Shown here in pieces: positions 24,386 through 31,587 of a stretch of 64,000 nucleotides of DNA. Location of the stretch: contig JAEEZY010000025.1 of the NCBI GenBank assembly GCA_016292015.1, forward strand, positions 1 through 64,000, given 5' to 3'. Position 1 is the first letter of the stretch, and each line of letters begins with the position of its first letter. The notes under the pieces were generated by a model that saw only the letters and a list, made by a program, of their open reading frames with translations, did no database searches and had not been told where the DNA came from. Made by a program: the position numbers and the translations under genes. The DNA comes from Bacteroidales bacterium (GTDB lineage Bacteria > Bacteroidota > Bacteroidia > Bacteroidales > P3).

Positions 24386-25444
24386 ATGCCTGCAAACAAA
24401 AACGCCGTAACGCGCTACTATATAATCGACAAACTTCTTGCCAACCGCTACAAGAACTACTCCATCGCCGACCTCTTGGAGAAGGTCAACGAAGAGTTGG
24501 CGGAGATGGACATCGAGCCCGTCAGCATCCGCACCATACAGTACGACATCAACTATATCGAAGCCGGAGGCCCGTTCCTCGCCGAGATTGAGCGATACCA
24601 GATAGATGTCCCAAGTCAGAGAAACCCTAAGCTCACCGTCAAGAAAGACTGCCTGCGTTATGCCGACCCGTCGTTCTCGATATTCAAGAAAGCCCTCACC
24701 GACGACGAGAAATACCTCCTCGGTGAAGCCCTCTCGCTGCTCGGACAGTTCGACGGGCTGCCCAACCTCGACGGCCTCGAGCGCCTTAGGAAAAGCCTCA
24801 ATGTTAAAGTTGACCGACAGATTATATCCTTCACCAAGAACCCGTTGGAGAACAGCAACCTGTTGGGAGAAATATTCACCACCATCTCGCAGAAGCAGGT
24901 GATAGAATTGCACTACCATACATTTGAATCACCCGACGAGGAACGCACGGTGGAGCTGCACCCCTACCTGCTGAGGGAGTACAACCGTCGCTGGTATCTT
25001 ATAGCCGCCGCCACCGACGGTAAGTTGCTCAACTTCGCCCTCGACCGCATCGACAAGGTGGTGCCGCTTCCTGCAAAGAAATACAAACCATACACGGGCG
25101 ACCTCAATGAGAGGTTTGAAGATATTATAGGAGTGACGTTGTATGAGGAGCGACCTCTGCTAGAGATTGTGTTTTGGGTGAGTGACCGCTCGAAATACTA
25201 TGTGGCAACCAAGCCGATACACGAGTCGCAGCATTGGCTCAGGGACGAGAAAGAATCCGACCTGCGTCAGCGCTATCCAAAACTACGCGGCGGCTATTTC
25301 TTCTCCATAGAGTGTATTGAAAACTACGAGCTTATCCGCGAGCTAACATCCTTCGGGGCCGACCTCGTAGTGCTTTCGCCAAAGGAGATACGGAGCAAGA
25401 TAACAGAGCAAATAAAGGCGATGGGTGCACACTATGAAATGTAA
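24386..25444 (+). CDS. WYL-domain transcriptional regulator
   Basis: 352 residues. The N-terminal about 90 residues form a helix-turn-helix region with SIADLLEKVNEELAEMDIEP and VSIRTIQYDINYIE. The WYL domain follows in the middle, with the diagnostic strand LREYNRRWYLIAA and then FALDRIDKVVPL. The C-terminal part is the usual WCX-like extension. WYL proteins sense nucleic-acid or nucleotide ligands and often control defence and DNA-repair genes. The gene ends inside the first unit of a 32-bp repeat array leading to an ATPase gene, an obvious candidate target. Confidence 0.8.
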   Translation: MPANKNAVTRYYIIDKLLANRYKNYSIADLLEKVNEELAEMDIEPVSIRTIQYDINYIEAGGPFLAEIERYQIDVPSQRNPKLTVKKDCLRYADPSFSIFKKALTDDEKYLLGEALSLLGQFDGLPNLDGLERLRKSLNVKVDRQIISFTKNPLENSNLLGEIFTTISQKQVIELHYHTFESPDEERTVELHPYLLREYNRRWYLIAAATDGKLLNFALDRIDKVVPLPAKKYKPYTGDLNERFEDIIGVTLYEERPLLEIVFWVSDRSKYYVATKPIHESQHWLRDEKESDLRQRYPKLRGGYFFSIECIENYELIRELTSFGADLVVLSPKEIRSKITEQIKAMGAHYEM

Positions 25445-25600
25445 AATAATGCAATCGGCATGTGGTAAAAGTGCAAAATAAGGCAAAGTGAAATTGTTTT
25501 TTTTGTAAAATAAGGCAAAATAAAAGTTCTAAAATGGTAAAATAAGGCAAAGTGAAATTGATTTTTTTGTAAAATAAGGCAAATTGTGATTTTTTTATTG
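25441..25600. repeat. Five direct repeats on an exact 32-bp period (iteron-like)
   Basis: AAAATAAGGCAAA occurs without change at 25475, 25507, 25539 and 25571, and as AAAATAATGCAAT at 25443: every step is exactly 32 bp, close to three helical turns. Units 2 and 4 also share GTGAAATTG after the core; units 3 and 5 differ there. The array fills the space between the WYL regulator and the promoter TACCTTTG (25601-25608) of the ATPase gene. The T-rich tail of each unit adds AT-rich phasing. This looks like a multi-site operator. It is too short-period and too uneven to be a CRISPR array. Confidence 0.75.
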
Positions 25601-25608
25601 TACCTTTG
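25601..25608 (+). promoter_or_regulatory. -7 element of the DUF4143 ATPase gene
   Basis: TACCTTTG directly follows the last 32-bp unit; the start codon at 25627 is only 18 nt beyond it. A TTG lies 14 nt upstream. Confidence 0.55.
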
Positions 25609-25626
25609 CACGAAAAAAATGATGAT

Positions 25627-26907
25627 ATGGTTGACAAAAGAATATTGGAGTTGATATTGACTGACCAACGAGTGGAAATAGAGGGGCGCAAGGAAGAGTA
25701 TCTATGTCGCAGGGCAGAGGAACGGCTTGTAGATTTGACAAGCACGCAGGCGCAGGTGGTGATAGGAGTACGCCGTAGCGGGAAGTCCACTCTCTGTTAC
25801 CAAGCCTTGCAACAGAGCGGCACACGCTACGCCTATGTGGATTTCGATGACGAGAGGCTTGTGAGGCTCGAGGCCGATCAGCTAAACGATATCCTCGAAA
25901 TCCTATACAAGATATATGGTGATTTCAACTGTCTATTCCTTGACGAAATTCAAAACATTGAAGGCTGGCATCTTTTCGTGAACCGGATGCTTAGACAGAA
26001 AATGCGAGTGGTTGTCACCGGTTCGAATGCCAAACTGCTCAGCGGAGAATTGGCAACACATCTTTCGGGGAGAAGCAAGGAGGTGTCGCTGTTTCCATTC
26101 TCATTCATGGAATACTGTAAGATGAAACAGGTTGACACCACAACTATGACAACCAAGTGTGAGGCCTTCAGGCGAGCCGCTTTCGACGAATACATGTATC
26201 AGGGCGGTTTCCCAGAACTGATGGTAAACAAGGACCATAAATCGTATGTGAAAAATCTGGTCGATAACATCTTGACACGTGACATAGAGCAAAGATACAA
26301 GATACAATACAAGGCGGCCTTCAAGTTGCTAGCCCAGCACCTGCTAAACATATCGCCTGCGATAGTCGCCCCTCACGAGTTGGCAAACACATTCCACCTC
26401 AAGACGGAGCATACGGTCAGAAACTACACGAACTATCTGAAACAGGCTTATCTATTGCTCGGTATTCAGAAATATTCGCAGAAAAGCAAGGTGAGGCTAA
26501 CCGGCGAAAAGGTGTATACTGTTGATGTGGCCATGATGGATCAGAGGGAAAATGCTTTCTCGGGAGAAAATCTAGGGCACCGACTGGAAACAATCGTCGC
26601 CATCCATCTGATCAGAAAATGTAAGATGGAAGGATGTGACGTGTATTACCTTAAGGAACGTTCAGGGGAGTGTGATTTTCTGGTGTGCAAAGGAAGTAGA
26701 GTCGTTCAGGCAATACAAGTATCCTACGACATTTCCGCAGAGAAAACCAGAAAAAGAGAAATCAATGGACTTCTTTTAGCATCGAAACATACGGGGTGCG
26801 ACAATCTTCTTTTATTGACGGACCATGAAAGCGAAACCGTGCAAGAATTTGGCCATCAGATAAAAATACAGCCAGTATATGAGTGGAGTATCGAGTTGGG
26901 TGTCTAG
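25627..26907 (+). CDS. AAA_14/DUF4143 ATPase
   Basis: 426 residues from the ATG at 25627; an in-frame TTG at 25606 overlaps the promoter and is rejected. Walker A GVRRSGKST is at 47-55 and Walker B NCLFLDEIQN at 101-110, with the sensor VVVTGSNAKLLSGEL and then LSGR. The C-terminal DUF4143 part contains YLKERSGECDFLV, a motif with Glu and Asp typical of a restriction-endonuclease-like fold. These proteins are abundant in gut Bacteroidales and suspected to act in conflict or mobile-element biology, without a proven role. The 32-bp repeat array upstream suggests tight control. Confidence 0.75.
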   Translation: MVDKRILELILTDQRVEIEGRKEEYLCRRAEERLVDLTSTQAQVVIGVRRSGKSTLCYQALQQSGTRYAYVDFDDERLVRLEADQLNDILEILYKIYGDFNCLFLDEIQNIEGWHLFVNRMLRQKMRVVVTGSNAKLLSGELATHLSGRSKEVSLFPFSFMEYCKMKQVDTTTMTTKCEAFRRAAFDEYMYQGGFPELMVNKDHKSYVKNLVDNILTRDIEQRYKIQYKAAFKLLAQHLLNISPAIVAPHELANTFHLKTEHTVRNYTNYLKQAYLLLGIQKYSQKSKVRLTGEKVYTVDVAMMDQRENAFSGENLGHRLETIVAIHLIRKCKMEGCDVYYLKERSGECDFLVCKGSRVVQAIQVSYDISAEKTRKREINGLLLASKHTGCDNLLLLTDHESETVQEFGHQIKIQPVYEWSIELGV

Positions 26908-26943
26908 AAAGAAAATCAACAAACATTCCACCATGCAAAAAGA

Positions 26944-26967
26944 TTGCGCACGGCGGTAGTACTTTTG
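26944..26967 (+). promoter_or_regulatory. Promoter of the AAA ATPase/partner operon, TTG-N13 type
   Basis: TTG (26944-26946) in ATTGCGC, a 13-nt spacer and TACTTTTG (26960-26967), 32 nt before the ATG at 26999. Confidence 0.6.
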
Positions 26968-26998
26968 CAAACGAAAATTAGAAAAAAACTATACCATT

Positions 26999-28591
26999 AT
27001 GGCAAACGAGAAAAATATGAATCCGGTTTTCAGCATCAAGAATTTCCGTTCCTTCGGCGAAGAGGGAGCCGATTTCGAACTTGCCCCGATAACAGTCCTG
27101 ACAGGCTGCAACAGCGCCGGAAAGAGCTCGCTGGTGAAAGCATTGCTGCTATTATCAAGGTATCTAACATCTGCGTTTCCGGACAAAATGGATATTGATT
27201 CCTGCTATGATCTCGATGATTCCTATTTTGGAGTACTTCAGATATCGTCCAAGGACTTGACACTTGGAAATTATGATAAACTGATTAACGACGGGAGCAA
27301 TGGCAAAATCGAAATATCATACACAATATTCTCACAGTACTTACAAGAGTATGTTCGAGTCAAGAGAACTTTTCAAAAAAGAGACGGAAAAAACATAAGC
27401 AAAGATATTTTAAATGGCGGTGTTTGCGAGTCTTATTTGGTTGAGAGGCTTGACAACACCCCAATTTTGAAAACATCTGGATTTAGCGATAATTTTTGCA
27501 GTCGGGGGAACCTAAGTGCCATTGAAGAGAACTTCATAAGATTTGAAAATACTTGTAAGGCAGAGAAAGATTTTGACTATATCCAAACTGCATCAGAAGA
27601 GGGAATAGCAAAAGAAAAATTGGAAGAGTTGTTCGAACAGATCAAAAGTTTTGAAAGAAACAATCCGACAATAAAGGGGCTACATTCGTTGGAATCGATG
27701 AACATGATTTCCGATTGGAATGATTTATGGAGTAATAAAGATCGAGTAAACAAGATTAAAGAACATGTATTTGTAAATAATCCAAAAGATTGCGGAGAGA
27801 ATTTTATAAAAAGGGATGTTTTTGTCAATTTGGTAAATAACGAGGTTATTGCCCCTTATTTTCTTCGTGAAATTAACTACATAGACTCATCTTCCTCAAT
27901 CATAAAAAGAATATACTCTATTGAAGACAATGATAAGATTTGTTCGGCCTTACGAAAGCTATACAATAGAATAGAAGAAAATCGTTATGGTGACATGTCT
28001 CTGAATGAGCCTTATCATTTTATTAACAAGTGGATAAAACGATTTGGTATTGGTGAACGTATAAGCGTCGAGGGAACTGAAGAAGGATTAGGTTTATTGA
28101 TGTATCTAATAAAAGATGAGAAAAAAAGACTTCTCGCTGACGAGGGTTATGGTGTGACACAACTTGTGTCACTACTATTGAATATTGAGAACCAAATACC
28201 AGATGAAGCATATATGGGGAGAAGTGAATGTCCAGAGAGTTTCATCTGTGTGGAGGAACCAGAAAACCACTTACACCCCAAATACCAATCGCTTCTTGCA
28301 GAAATGTTTGTCGAGGCTTATCAGAAATATAATATCCACTTCATCATTGAAACTCATAGCGAATACTTGATACGTAAGCTTCAGGTAATGGTCGCCGATA
28401 AGGAGAACAAGCTTACTTCAAATGAGGTTTCCATAAACTACGTGGATAAAGATGAGAACGGGATATCACATAACCGTCAAATTAAAATTCAAGAGGATGG
28501 TCGTTTGAGTGAACCGTTTGGACCGGGATTCTATGATGAAGCTGATACTTTGGCAATGGAGTTGATGAAGTATAAATCTCGTAGGAAATGA
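26999..28591 (+). CDS. ABC/OLD-like AAA ATPase, DUF3696-type C-terminus
   Basis: 530 residues, cytoplasmic. Walker A GCNSAGKSS is at 36-44. A long insertion of charged helices (about residues 80-340) follows, like the coiled-coil arm of SMC/OLD-type ATPases. The head domain then closes with a signature-like GYGVTQLVSLLL (383-394), Walker B ICVEEPENHLHP (416-427) and the switch histidine in IIETHSEYLI (H453). The end, EPFGPGFYDEADTLA, resembles the short DUF3696 tail. There is no TOPRIM domain, so any effector activity must lie in the partner. Its stop overlaps the next start (ATGA), so the two proteins are made together. Confidence 0.7.
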   Translation: MANEKNMNPVFSIKNFRSFGEEGADFELAPITVLTGCNSAGKSSLVKALLLLSRYLTSAFPDKMDIDSCYDLDDSYFGVLQISSKDLTLGNYDKLINDGSNGKIEISYTIFSQYLQEYVRVKRTFQKRDGKNISKDILNGGVCESYLVERLDNTPILKTSGFSDNFCSRGNLSAIEENFIRFENTCKAEKDFDYIQTASEEGIAKEKLEELFEQIKSFERNNPTIKGLHSLESMNMISDWNDLWSNKDRVNKIKEHVFVNNPKDCGENFIKRDVFVNLVNNEVIAPYFLREINYIDSSSSIIKRIYSIEDNDKICSALRKLYNRIEENRYGDMSLNEPYHFINKWIKRFGIGERISVEGTEEGLGLLMYLIKDEKKRLLADEGYGVTQLVSLLLNIENQIPDEAYMGRSECPESFICVEEPENHLHPKYQSLLAEMFVEAYQKYNIHFIIETHSEYLIRKLQVMVADKENKLTSNEVSINYVDKDENGISHNRQIKIQEDGRLSEPFGPGFYDEADTLAMELMKYKSRRK

Positions 28592-29556
28592 ATCCACAGG
28601 TAATATATTTACAATCGGAATTTTGGACGAAGCTCCGAGAAGACACCTCAATTGCTGGATTGAGGTGTCTTATGGATGTATATGACGCAATAACAGCATC
28701 ATTTTTAAAAACGGATATAAGCGATGAGGTATGGGATGAAGATGAGTTCTTGATCCTTTTGTGGAAGAAATATACAAGCGGCCAAGCCGAGATACAGCTA
28801 TATGAAAAATTGGAAATAGAAGAACCTGAAGAGAACGCGGAAGATTTGGCGGCAGTATATCTGCTTGATAAAGATGTTGATATGTGTGACGGTTTTGCGG
28901 CGCAATACGGTGTGCTTGCGATCAATGCAAGTGATATGCCTCGGAAAAACTATTTATTCAAGGGTGACGGATTTCTATTAAAGAAATATAACAGGTATGA
29001 TGACCGGTTTGGGCAATTCAAGTCGCAGATATTTCATCCATGTAATTCGATGATTTTAATTGACCCTTACATATTGGCGAAAAGCCAAAACATAGATTAC
29101 AACCTATCATATCTGCTCGAAGCATTGTTGCCCAATAAATGCTTGAAAGTGCCTTTTCATTTGTCCATCTTTAGTATGGTTGGGGAAACCGGCGATGCCC
29201 GTGACGGAAAAAAAGTATATGATACTTTAGTTAATCTTATAAGTGCTTTGAGAAAGGGTCTAAAATTTTCACTGACGCTTTATGCAATAGGGAAATCCGA
29301 AGGATTTCATAGTAGAATGATCATAACGAACAATGTATTATTTAGTGCTGAAGATGGATTTGATATATTCAAGGAGAATGGGCAATCAAGTAAGAATGCG
29401 AAGTTCGATATAGTGATGCCTCGTCTTGTGGGCAACCATCGACAAGACATGAGCAATTATCTCCGATGGATAAAAGTGGCTAAAGATAGAAGTGGAAAGC
29501 AGTCAGAGAGTATGTTGTGGGGGGCGAAAGAGAATAGGTTGTTCGAGCTGGTTTGA
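28588..29556 (+). CDS. Unknown partner of the AAA ATPase, effector-like
   Basis: 322 residues, no signal peptide or membrane segment. The N-terminal 130 residues are acidic and helical. A core strand NSMILIDPYIL (153-163) is followed by a beta/alpha domain, and at 239-261 GFHSRMIITNNVLFSAEDGFDIF carries H241, R243 and T247-N248. H-x-R-x-I-x-T-N followed by an acidic G-F-D-I-F is reminiscent of phospholipase-D-like/MIT_C-type or nuclease active sites in bacterial conflict systems, but this is only a motif resemblance. ATGA overlap with the ATPase gene is typical of two-component defence pairs. Confidence 0.5.
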   Translation: MNPQVIYLQSEFWTKLREDTSIAGLRCLMDVYDAITASFLKTDISDEVWDEDEFLILLWKKYTSGQAEIQLYEKLEIEEPEENAEDLAAVYLLDKDVDMCDGFAAQYGVLAINASDMPRKNYLFKGDGFLLKKYNRYDDRFGQFKSQIFHPCNSMILIDPYILAKSQNIDYNLSYLLEALLPNKCLKVPFHLSIFSMVGETGDARDGKKVYDTLVNLISALRKGLKFSLTLYAIGKSEGFHSRMIITNNVLFSAEDGFDIFKENGQSSKNAKFDIVMPRLVGNHRQDMSNYLRWIKVAKDRSGKQSESMLWGAKENRLFELV

Positions 29557-29672
29557 TGAGTAAAAGTCTCAAGAGAGGAATATGTTTTGCACAATTTGCT
29601 TTCACAATAAGGTGATTTGTAAAAAAAAGCGCATTGCAGCACTTTTTTGGCAATTGTGTTTTCTCTTTTGGC

Positions 29673-29702
29673 TTGACAATTCAGTTTTTATGTATACATT
29701 TG
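29673..29702 (+). promoter_or_regulatory. Promoter of the zinc-ribbon/DUF3825 genes
   Basis: TTG (29673-29675, within TTGACA), a 19-nt spacer and TACATTTG (29695-29702). The -7 element overlaps the palindrome ATGTATACAT (29690-29699), which could be an operator. Confidence 0.55.
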
Positions 29703-29748
29703 CATGTGAAAATTATTGATAAAAAGTGATATACATAATGTAAGTAAT

Positions 29749-29946
29749 ATGAAAGCAGTTTTAAAAACGATTCCATATTGTGGTAATTGTTCTCGTAAAA
29801 TCAGAAAAGAAGGTAGGGCTAAAGGTGAGTATTATTGTGATGTTGTCATTGATACCCCAATGAAAGGTATTGTTACTTCTGATACTGATGGATCGCTTTG
29901 TGTAGAACATGGAGTTTATAGACCACTTAAACAAGAGATAGAATAA
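29749..29946 (+). CDS. Small zinc-ribbon-like protein
   Basis: 65 residues from the ATG at 29749. Cysteines are placed as YCGNC near residues 12-16, then EYYCDVV and SLCVEHG, giving four candidate zinc ligands in a compact basic protein. No family is recognised. It lies 37 nt upstream of the DUF3825 gene on the same strand with one promoter before both, so they may be co-expressed. Codons are AT-rich compared with housekeeping genes in the window, as for the next gene. Confidence 0.5.
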   Translation: MKAVLKTIPYCGNCSRKIRKEGRAKGEYYCDVVIDTPMKGIVTSDTDGSLCVEHGVYRPLKQEIE

Positions 29947-29983
29947 ACTTGAAAAAACAAAAACAAATAATAATTATTGAATT

Positions 29984-31447
29984 ATGGAAAATAAATTTGG
30001 GTTGCTAAAATTAGGTTGGGTGACAAATATAAAGCCTAACGAAAAGGGACAGAATTGTGTTTCGTTTCTGTCTCAATTAATTGGCCGTAAAATAACTTTG
30101 AATGAAATAAACACATTCATAGAGTCAGATGGTTTTAATCAGGAATTTATAGATAATGATGGGAATATTATAGATGAAGAATTTTCATCAGGATTTAGGT
30201 TCAAATTGCCGTGGCAAGATGTCAAAGGGAATGACATCTACGGATATTACACAAAGAAAGGTTCGGTATTTTCTGGGGTTATGTGGCAAAGTGACCTTGG
30301 AATGAAAAAATATGGGGACATCGATCCAACATGCTGGGAAAAGCTAAAAAACATTTGTGGTATTGATATAACTGAGGTTAATATCGGGGAATATATTAAT
30401 TCCAAAATTGAATATTACAATGGTGCTGGATATACAAGGTTTCTCGATGGTACAGTAGTGGATTCGGAAACTGGTAAATTCATTAAGTTTAAGACTAGTC
30501 TTGCTGTCAATGGCGAAGTGATGGTTGGTTGGTTTACAAAAGTTCGAGGTCGTTATGAGGGAATTAGTTGGGGTACGGAAAATGATTTCAAAGCCGCTCA
30601 AGATTTAAGAGAGCAGTTCTTCGTTGGACGAATGGCTTTTGATTCTATAGAGAAATGCAACATCTTTTTGGAAGAACTTAAGGAAAAAATAATCCCCGAG
30701 CCTTGGGAGTACAAACGCAAGAAAGACGGTACTTTTAAAAATCCAATATTGAAGTCCTACCTACAGTTTGAATTGGATAGACTTTTCTATGAGCAGGATG
30801 TGTTAAACTTTCCGGATAGGATAATAACCAATGAAAGCAATAGTAAAGTATGGTTCAACACTAACCTTATTAATATATATGGAAAAGAATTGTTTCTAGT
30901 TGGCACTCTTTTAGAAATATCTAACAAGATATATATAGGCGAACTTGAAATACAACCATCCATAAGGGAAATGAGGCAAATGGGGTTTGGTCCATCAAAA
31001 AAGCCCTTGCCACCAGAGTTTTTTAAGGATATAAATGAGATTTTTTTCCATTGGGACTGGGATATAGATCTAGACATGATAAAATCAGAACATATTATAG
31101 GTGATCGTAAGGAAAGATTTCCGGAAAAATACCATAACAATACAACAGATTCTTTGGGTCGCACACTTGATACTGCAATAGAACTAGCAAGAAGTATAGC
31201 ACAACGAAACTATAAGTTTATTGTTCCTATGTACTATCCCACCAAAAATAGAATCCAGTTGTTAATGCCGATATATTTAGAAAATTCTTATTCCGGTAAA
31301 CCAGATTTTGCTTTAGTACTAACTCCCCATGCAAATGAAAAGTTATATACTCCCGAAACAATTCTTGGGTTAGATGAAGTTTACCAAGATGCTCGTTTAA
31401 TAGCAAAACCTGAAGAATCTTGGTTAAATCCTGAAATGATAGAGTAA
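29984..31447 (+). CDS. DUF3825-domain protein with novel N-terminal region
   Basis: 487 residues. The C-terminal half (about 235-480) matches DUF3825 from memory: a segment LINIYGKELFLVGTLLEI, then PPEFFKDINEIFFHWDWDID, the block RNYKFIVPMYYPTKNRIQLL and the ending DARLIAKPEESWL. The N-terminal half holds two similar units, one around FRFKLPWQDVKGNDIYGYYT and one around IKFKTSLAVNGEVMVGWFTK, each followed by GV/GI-x-W, suggesting a repeated beta domain. The biochemical role of DUF3825 is not settled. Base composition is AT-rich relative to neighbours, consistent with transfer. Confidence 0.6.
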   Translation: MENKFGLLKLGWVTNIKPNEKGQNCVSFLSQLIGRKITLNEINTFIESDGFNQEFIDNDGNIIDEEFSSGFRFKLPWQDVKGNDIYGYYTKKGSVFSGVMWQSDLGMKKYGDIDPTCWEKLKNICGIDITEVNIGEYINSKIEYYNGAGYTRFLDGTVVDSETGKFIKFKTSLAVNGEVMVGWFTKVRGRYEGISWGTENDFKAAQDLREQFFVGRMAFDSIEKCNIFLEELKEKIIPEPWEYKRKKDGTFKNPILKSYLQFELDRLFYEQDVLNFPDRIITNESNSKVWFNTNLINIYGKELFLVGTLLEISNKIYIGELEIQPSIREMRQMGFGPSKKPLPPEFFKDINEIFFHWDWDIDLDMIKSEHIIGDRKERFPEKYHNNTTDSLGRTLDTAIELARSIAQRNYKFIVPMYYPTKNRIQLLMPIYLENSYSGKPDFALVLTPHANEKLYTPETILGLDEVYQDARLIAKPEESWLNPEMIE

Positions 31448-31489
31448 TTTTGTGGTATGAGGCAATCATAGAATAATTACTTGTTGTTA

Positions 31490-31524
31490 AATCCTGCACA
31501 TCAATAAGGTGCAGGATTTTTTTG
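31490..31524 (+). terminator. Terminator after the DUF3825 gene
   Basis: ATCCTGCAC (31491-31499) pairs with GTGCAGGAT (31509-31517) around a 9-nt loop and is followed by seven T. It isolates this pair from the helicase promoter 10 nt further on. Confidence 0.8.
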
Positions 31525-31534
31525 CGCAAAAAGG

Positions 31535-31558
31535 TTGCGCGCGGGGGTTATACTTTTG
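31535..31558 (+). promoter_or_regulatory. Promoter of the helicase gene, TTG-N13 type
   Basis: TTG (31535-31537) in GTTGCGC, a 13-nt spacer and TACTTTTG (31551-31558), 29 nt before the ATG at 31588. Confidence 0.6.
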
Positions 31559-31587
31559 CAATCGAAAACAAAAGATAACCCGCCAGT

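Noticed and set aside
24182-24919. 245-codon minus-strand frame over the WYL gene start
   Set aside because: It is antisense to the WYL regulator coding region and has no promoter-like element in place.
25441-25600. Possible CRISPR array
   Set aside because: The shared core is only about 13 bp on a 32-bp period, the intervening parts are partly shared, and no cas genes are near.
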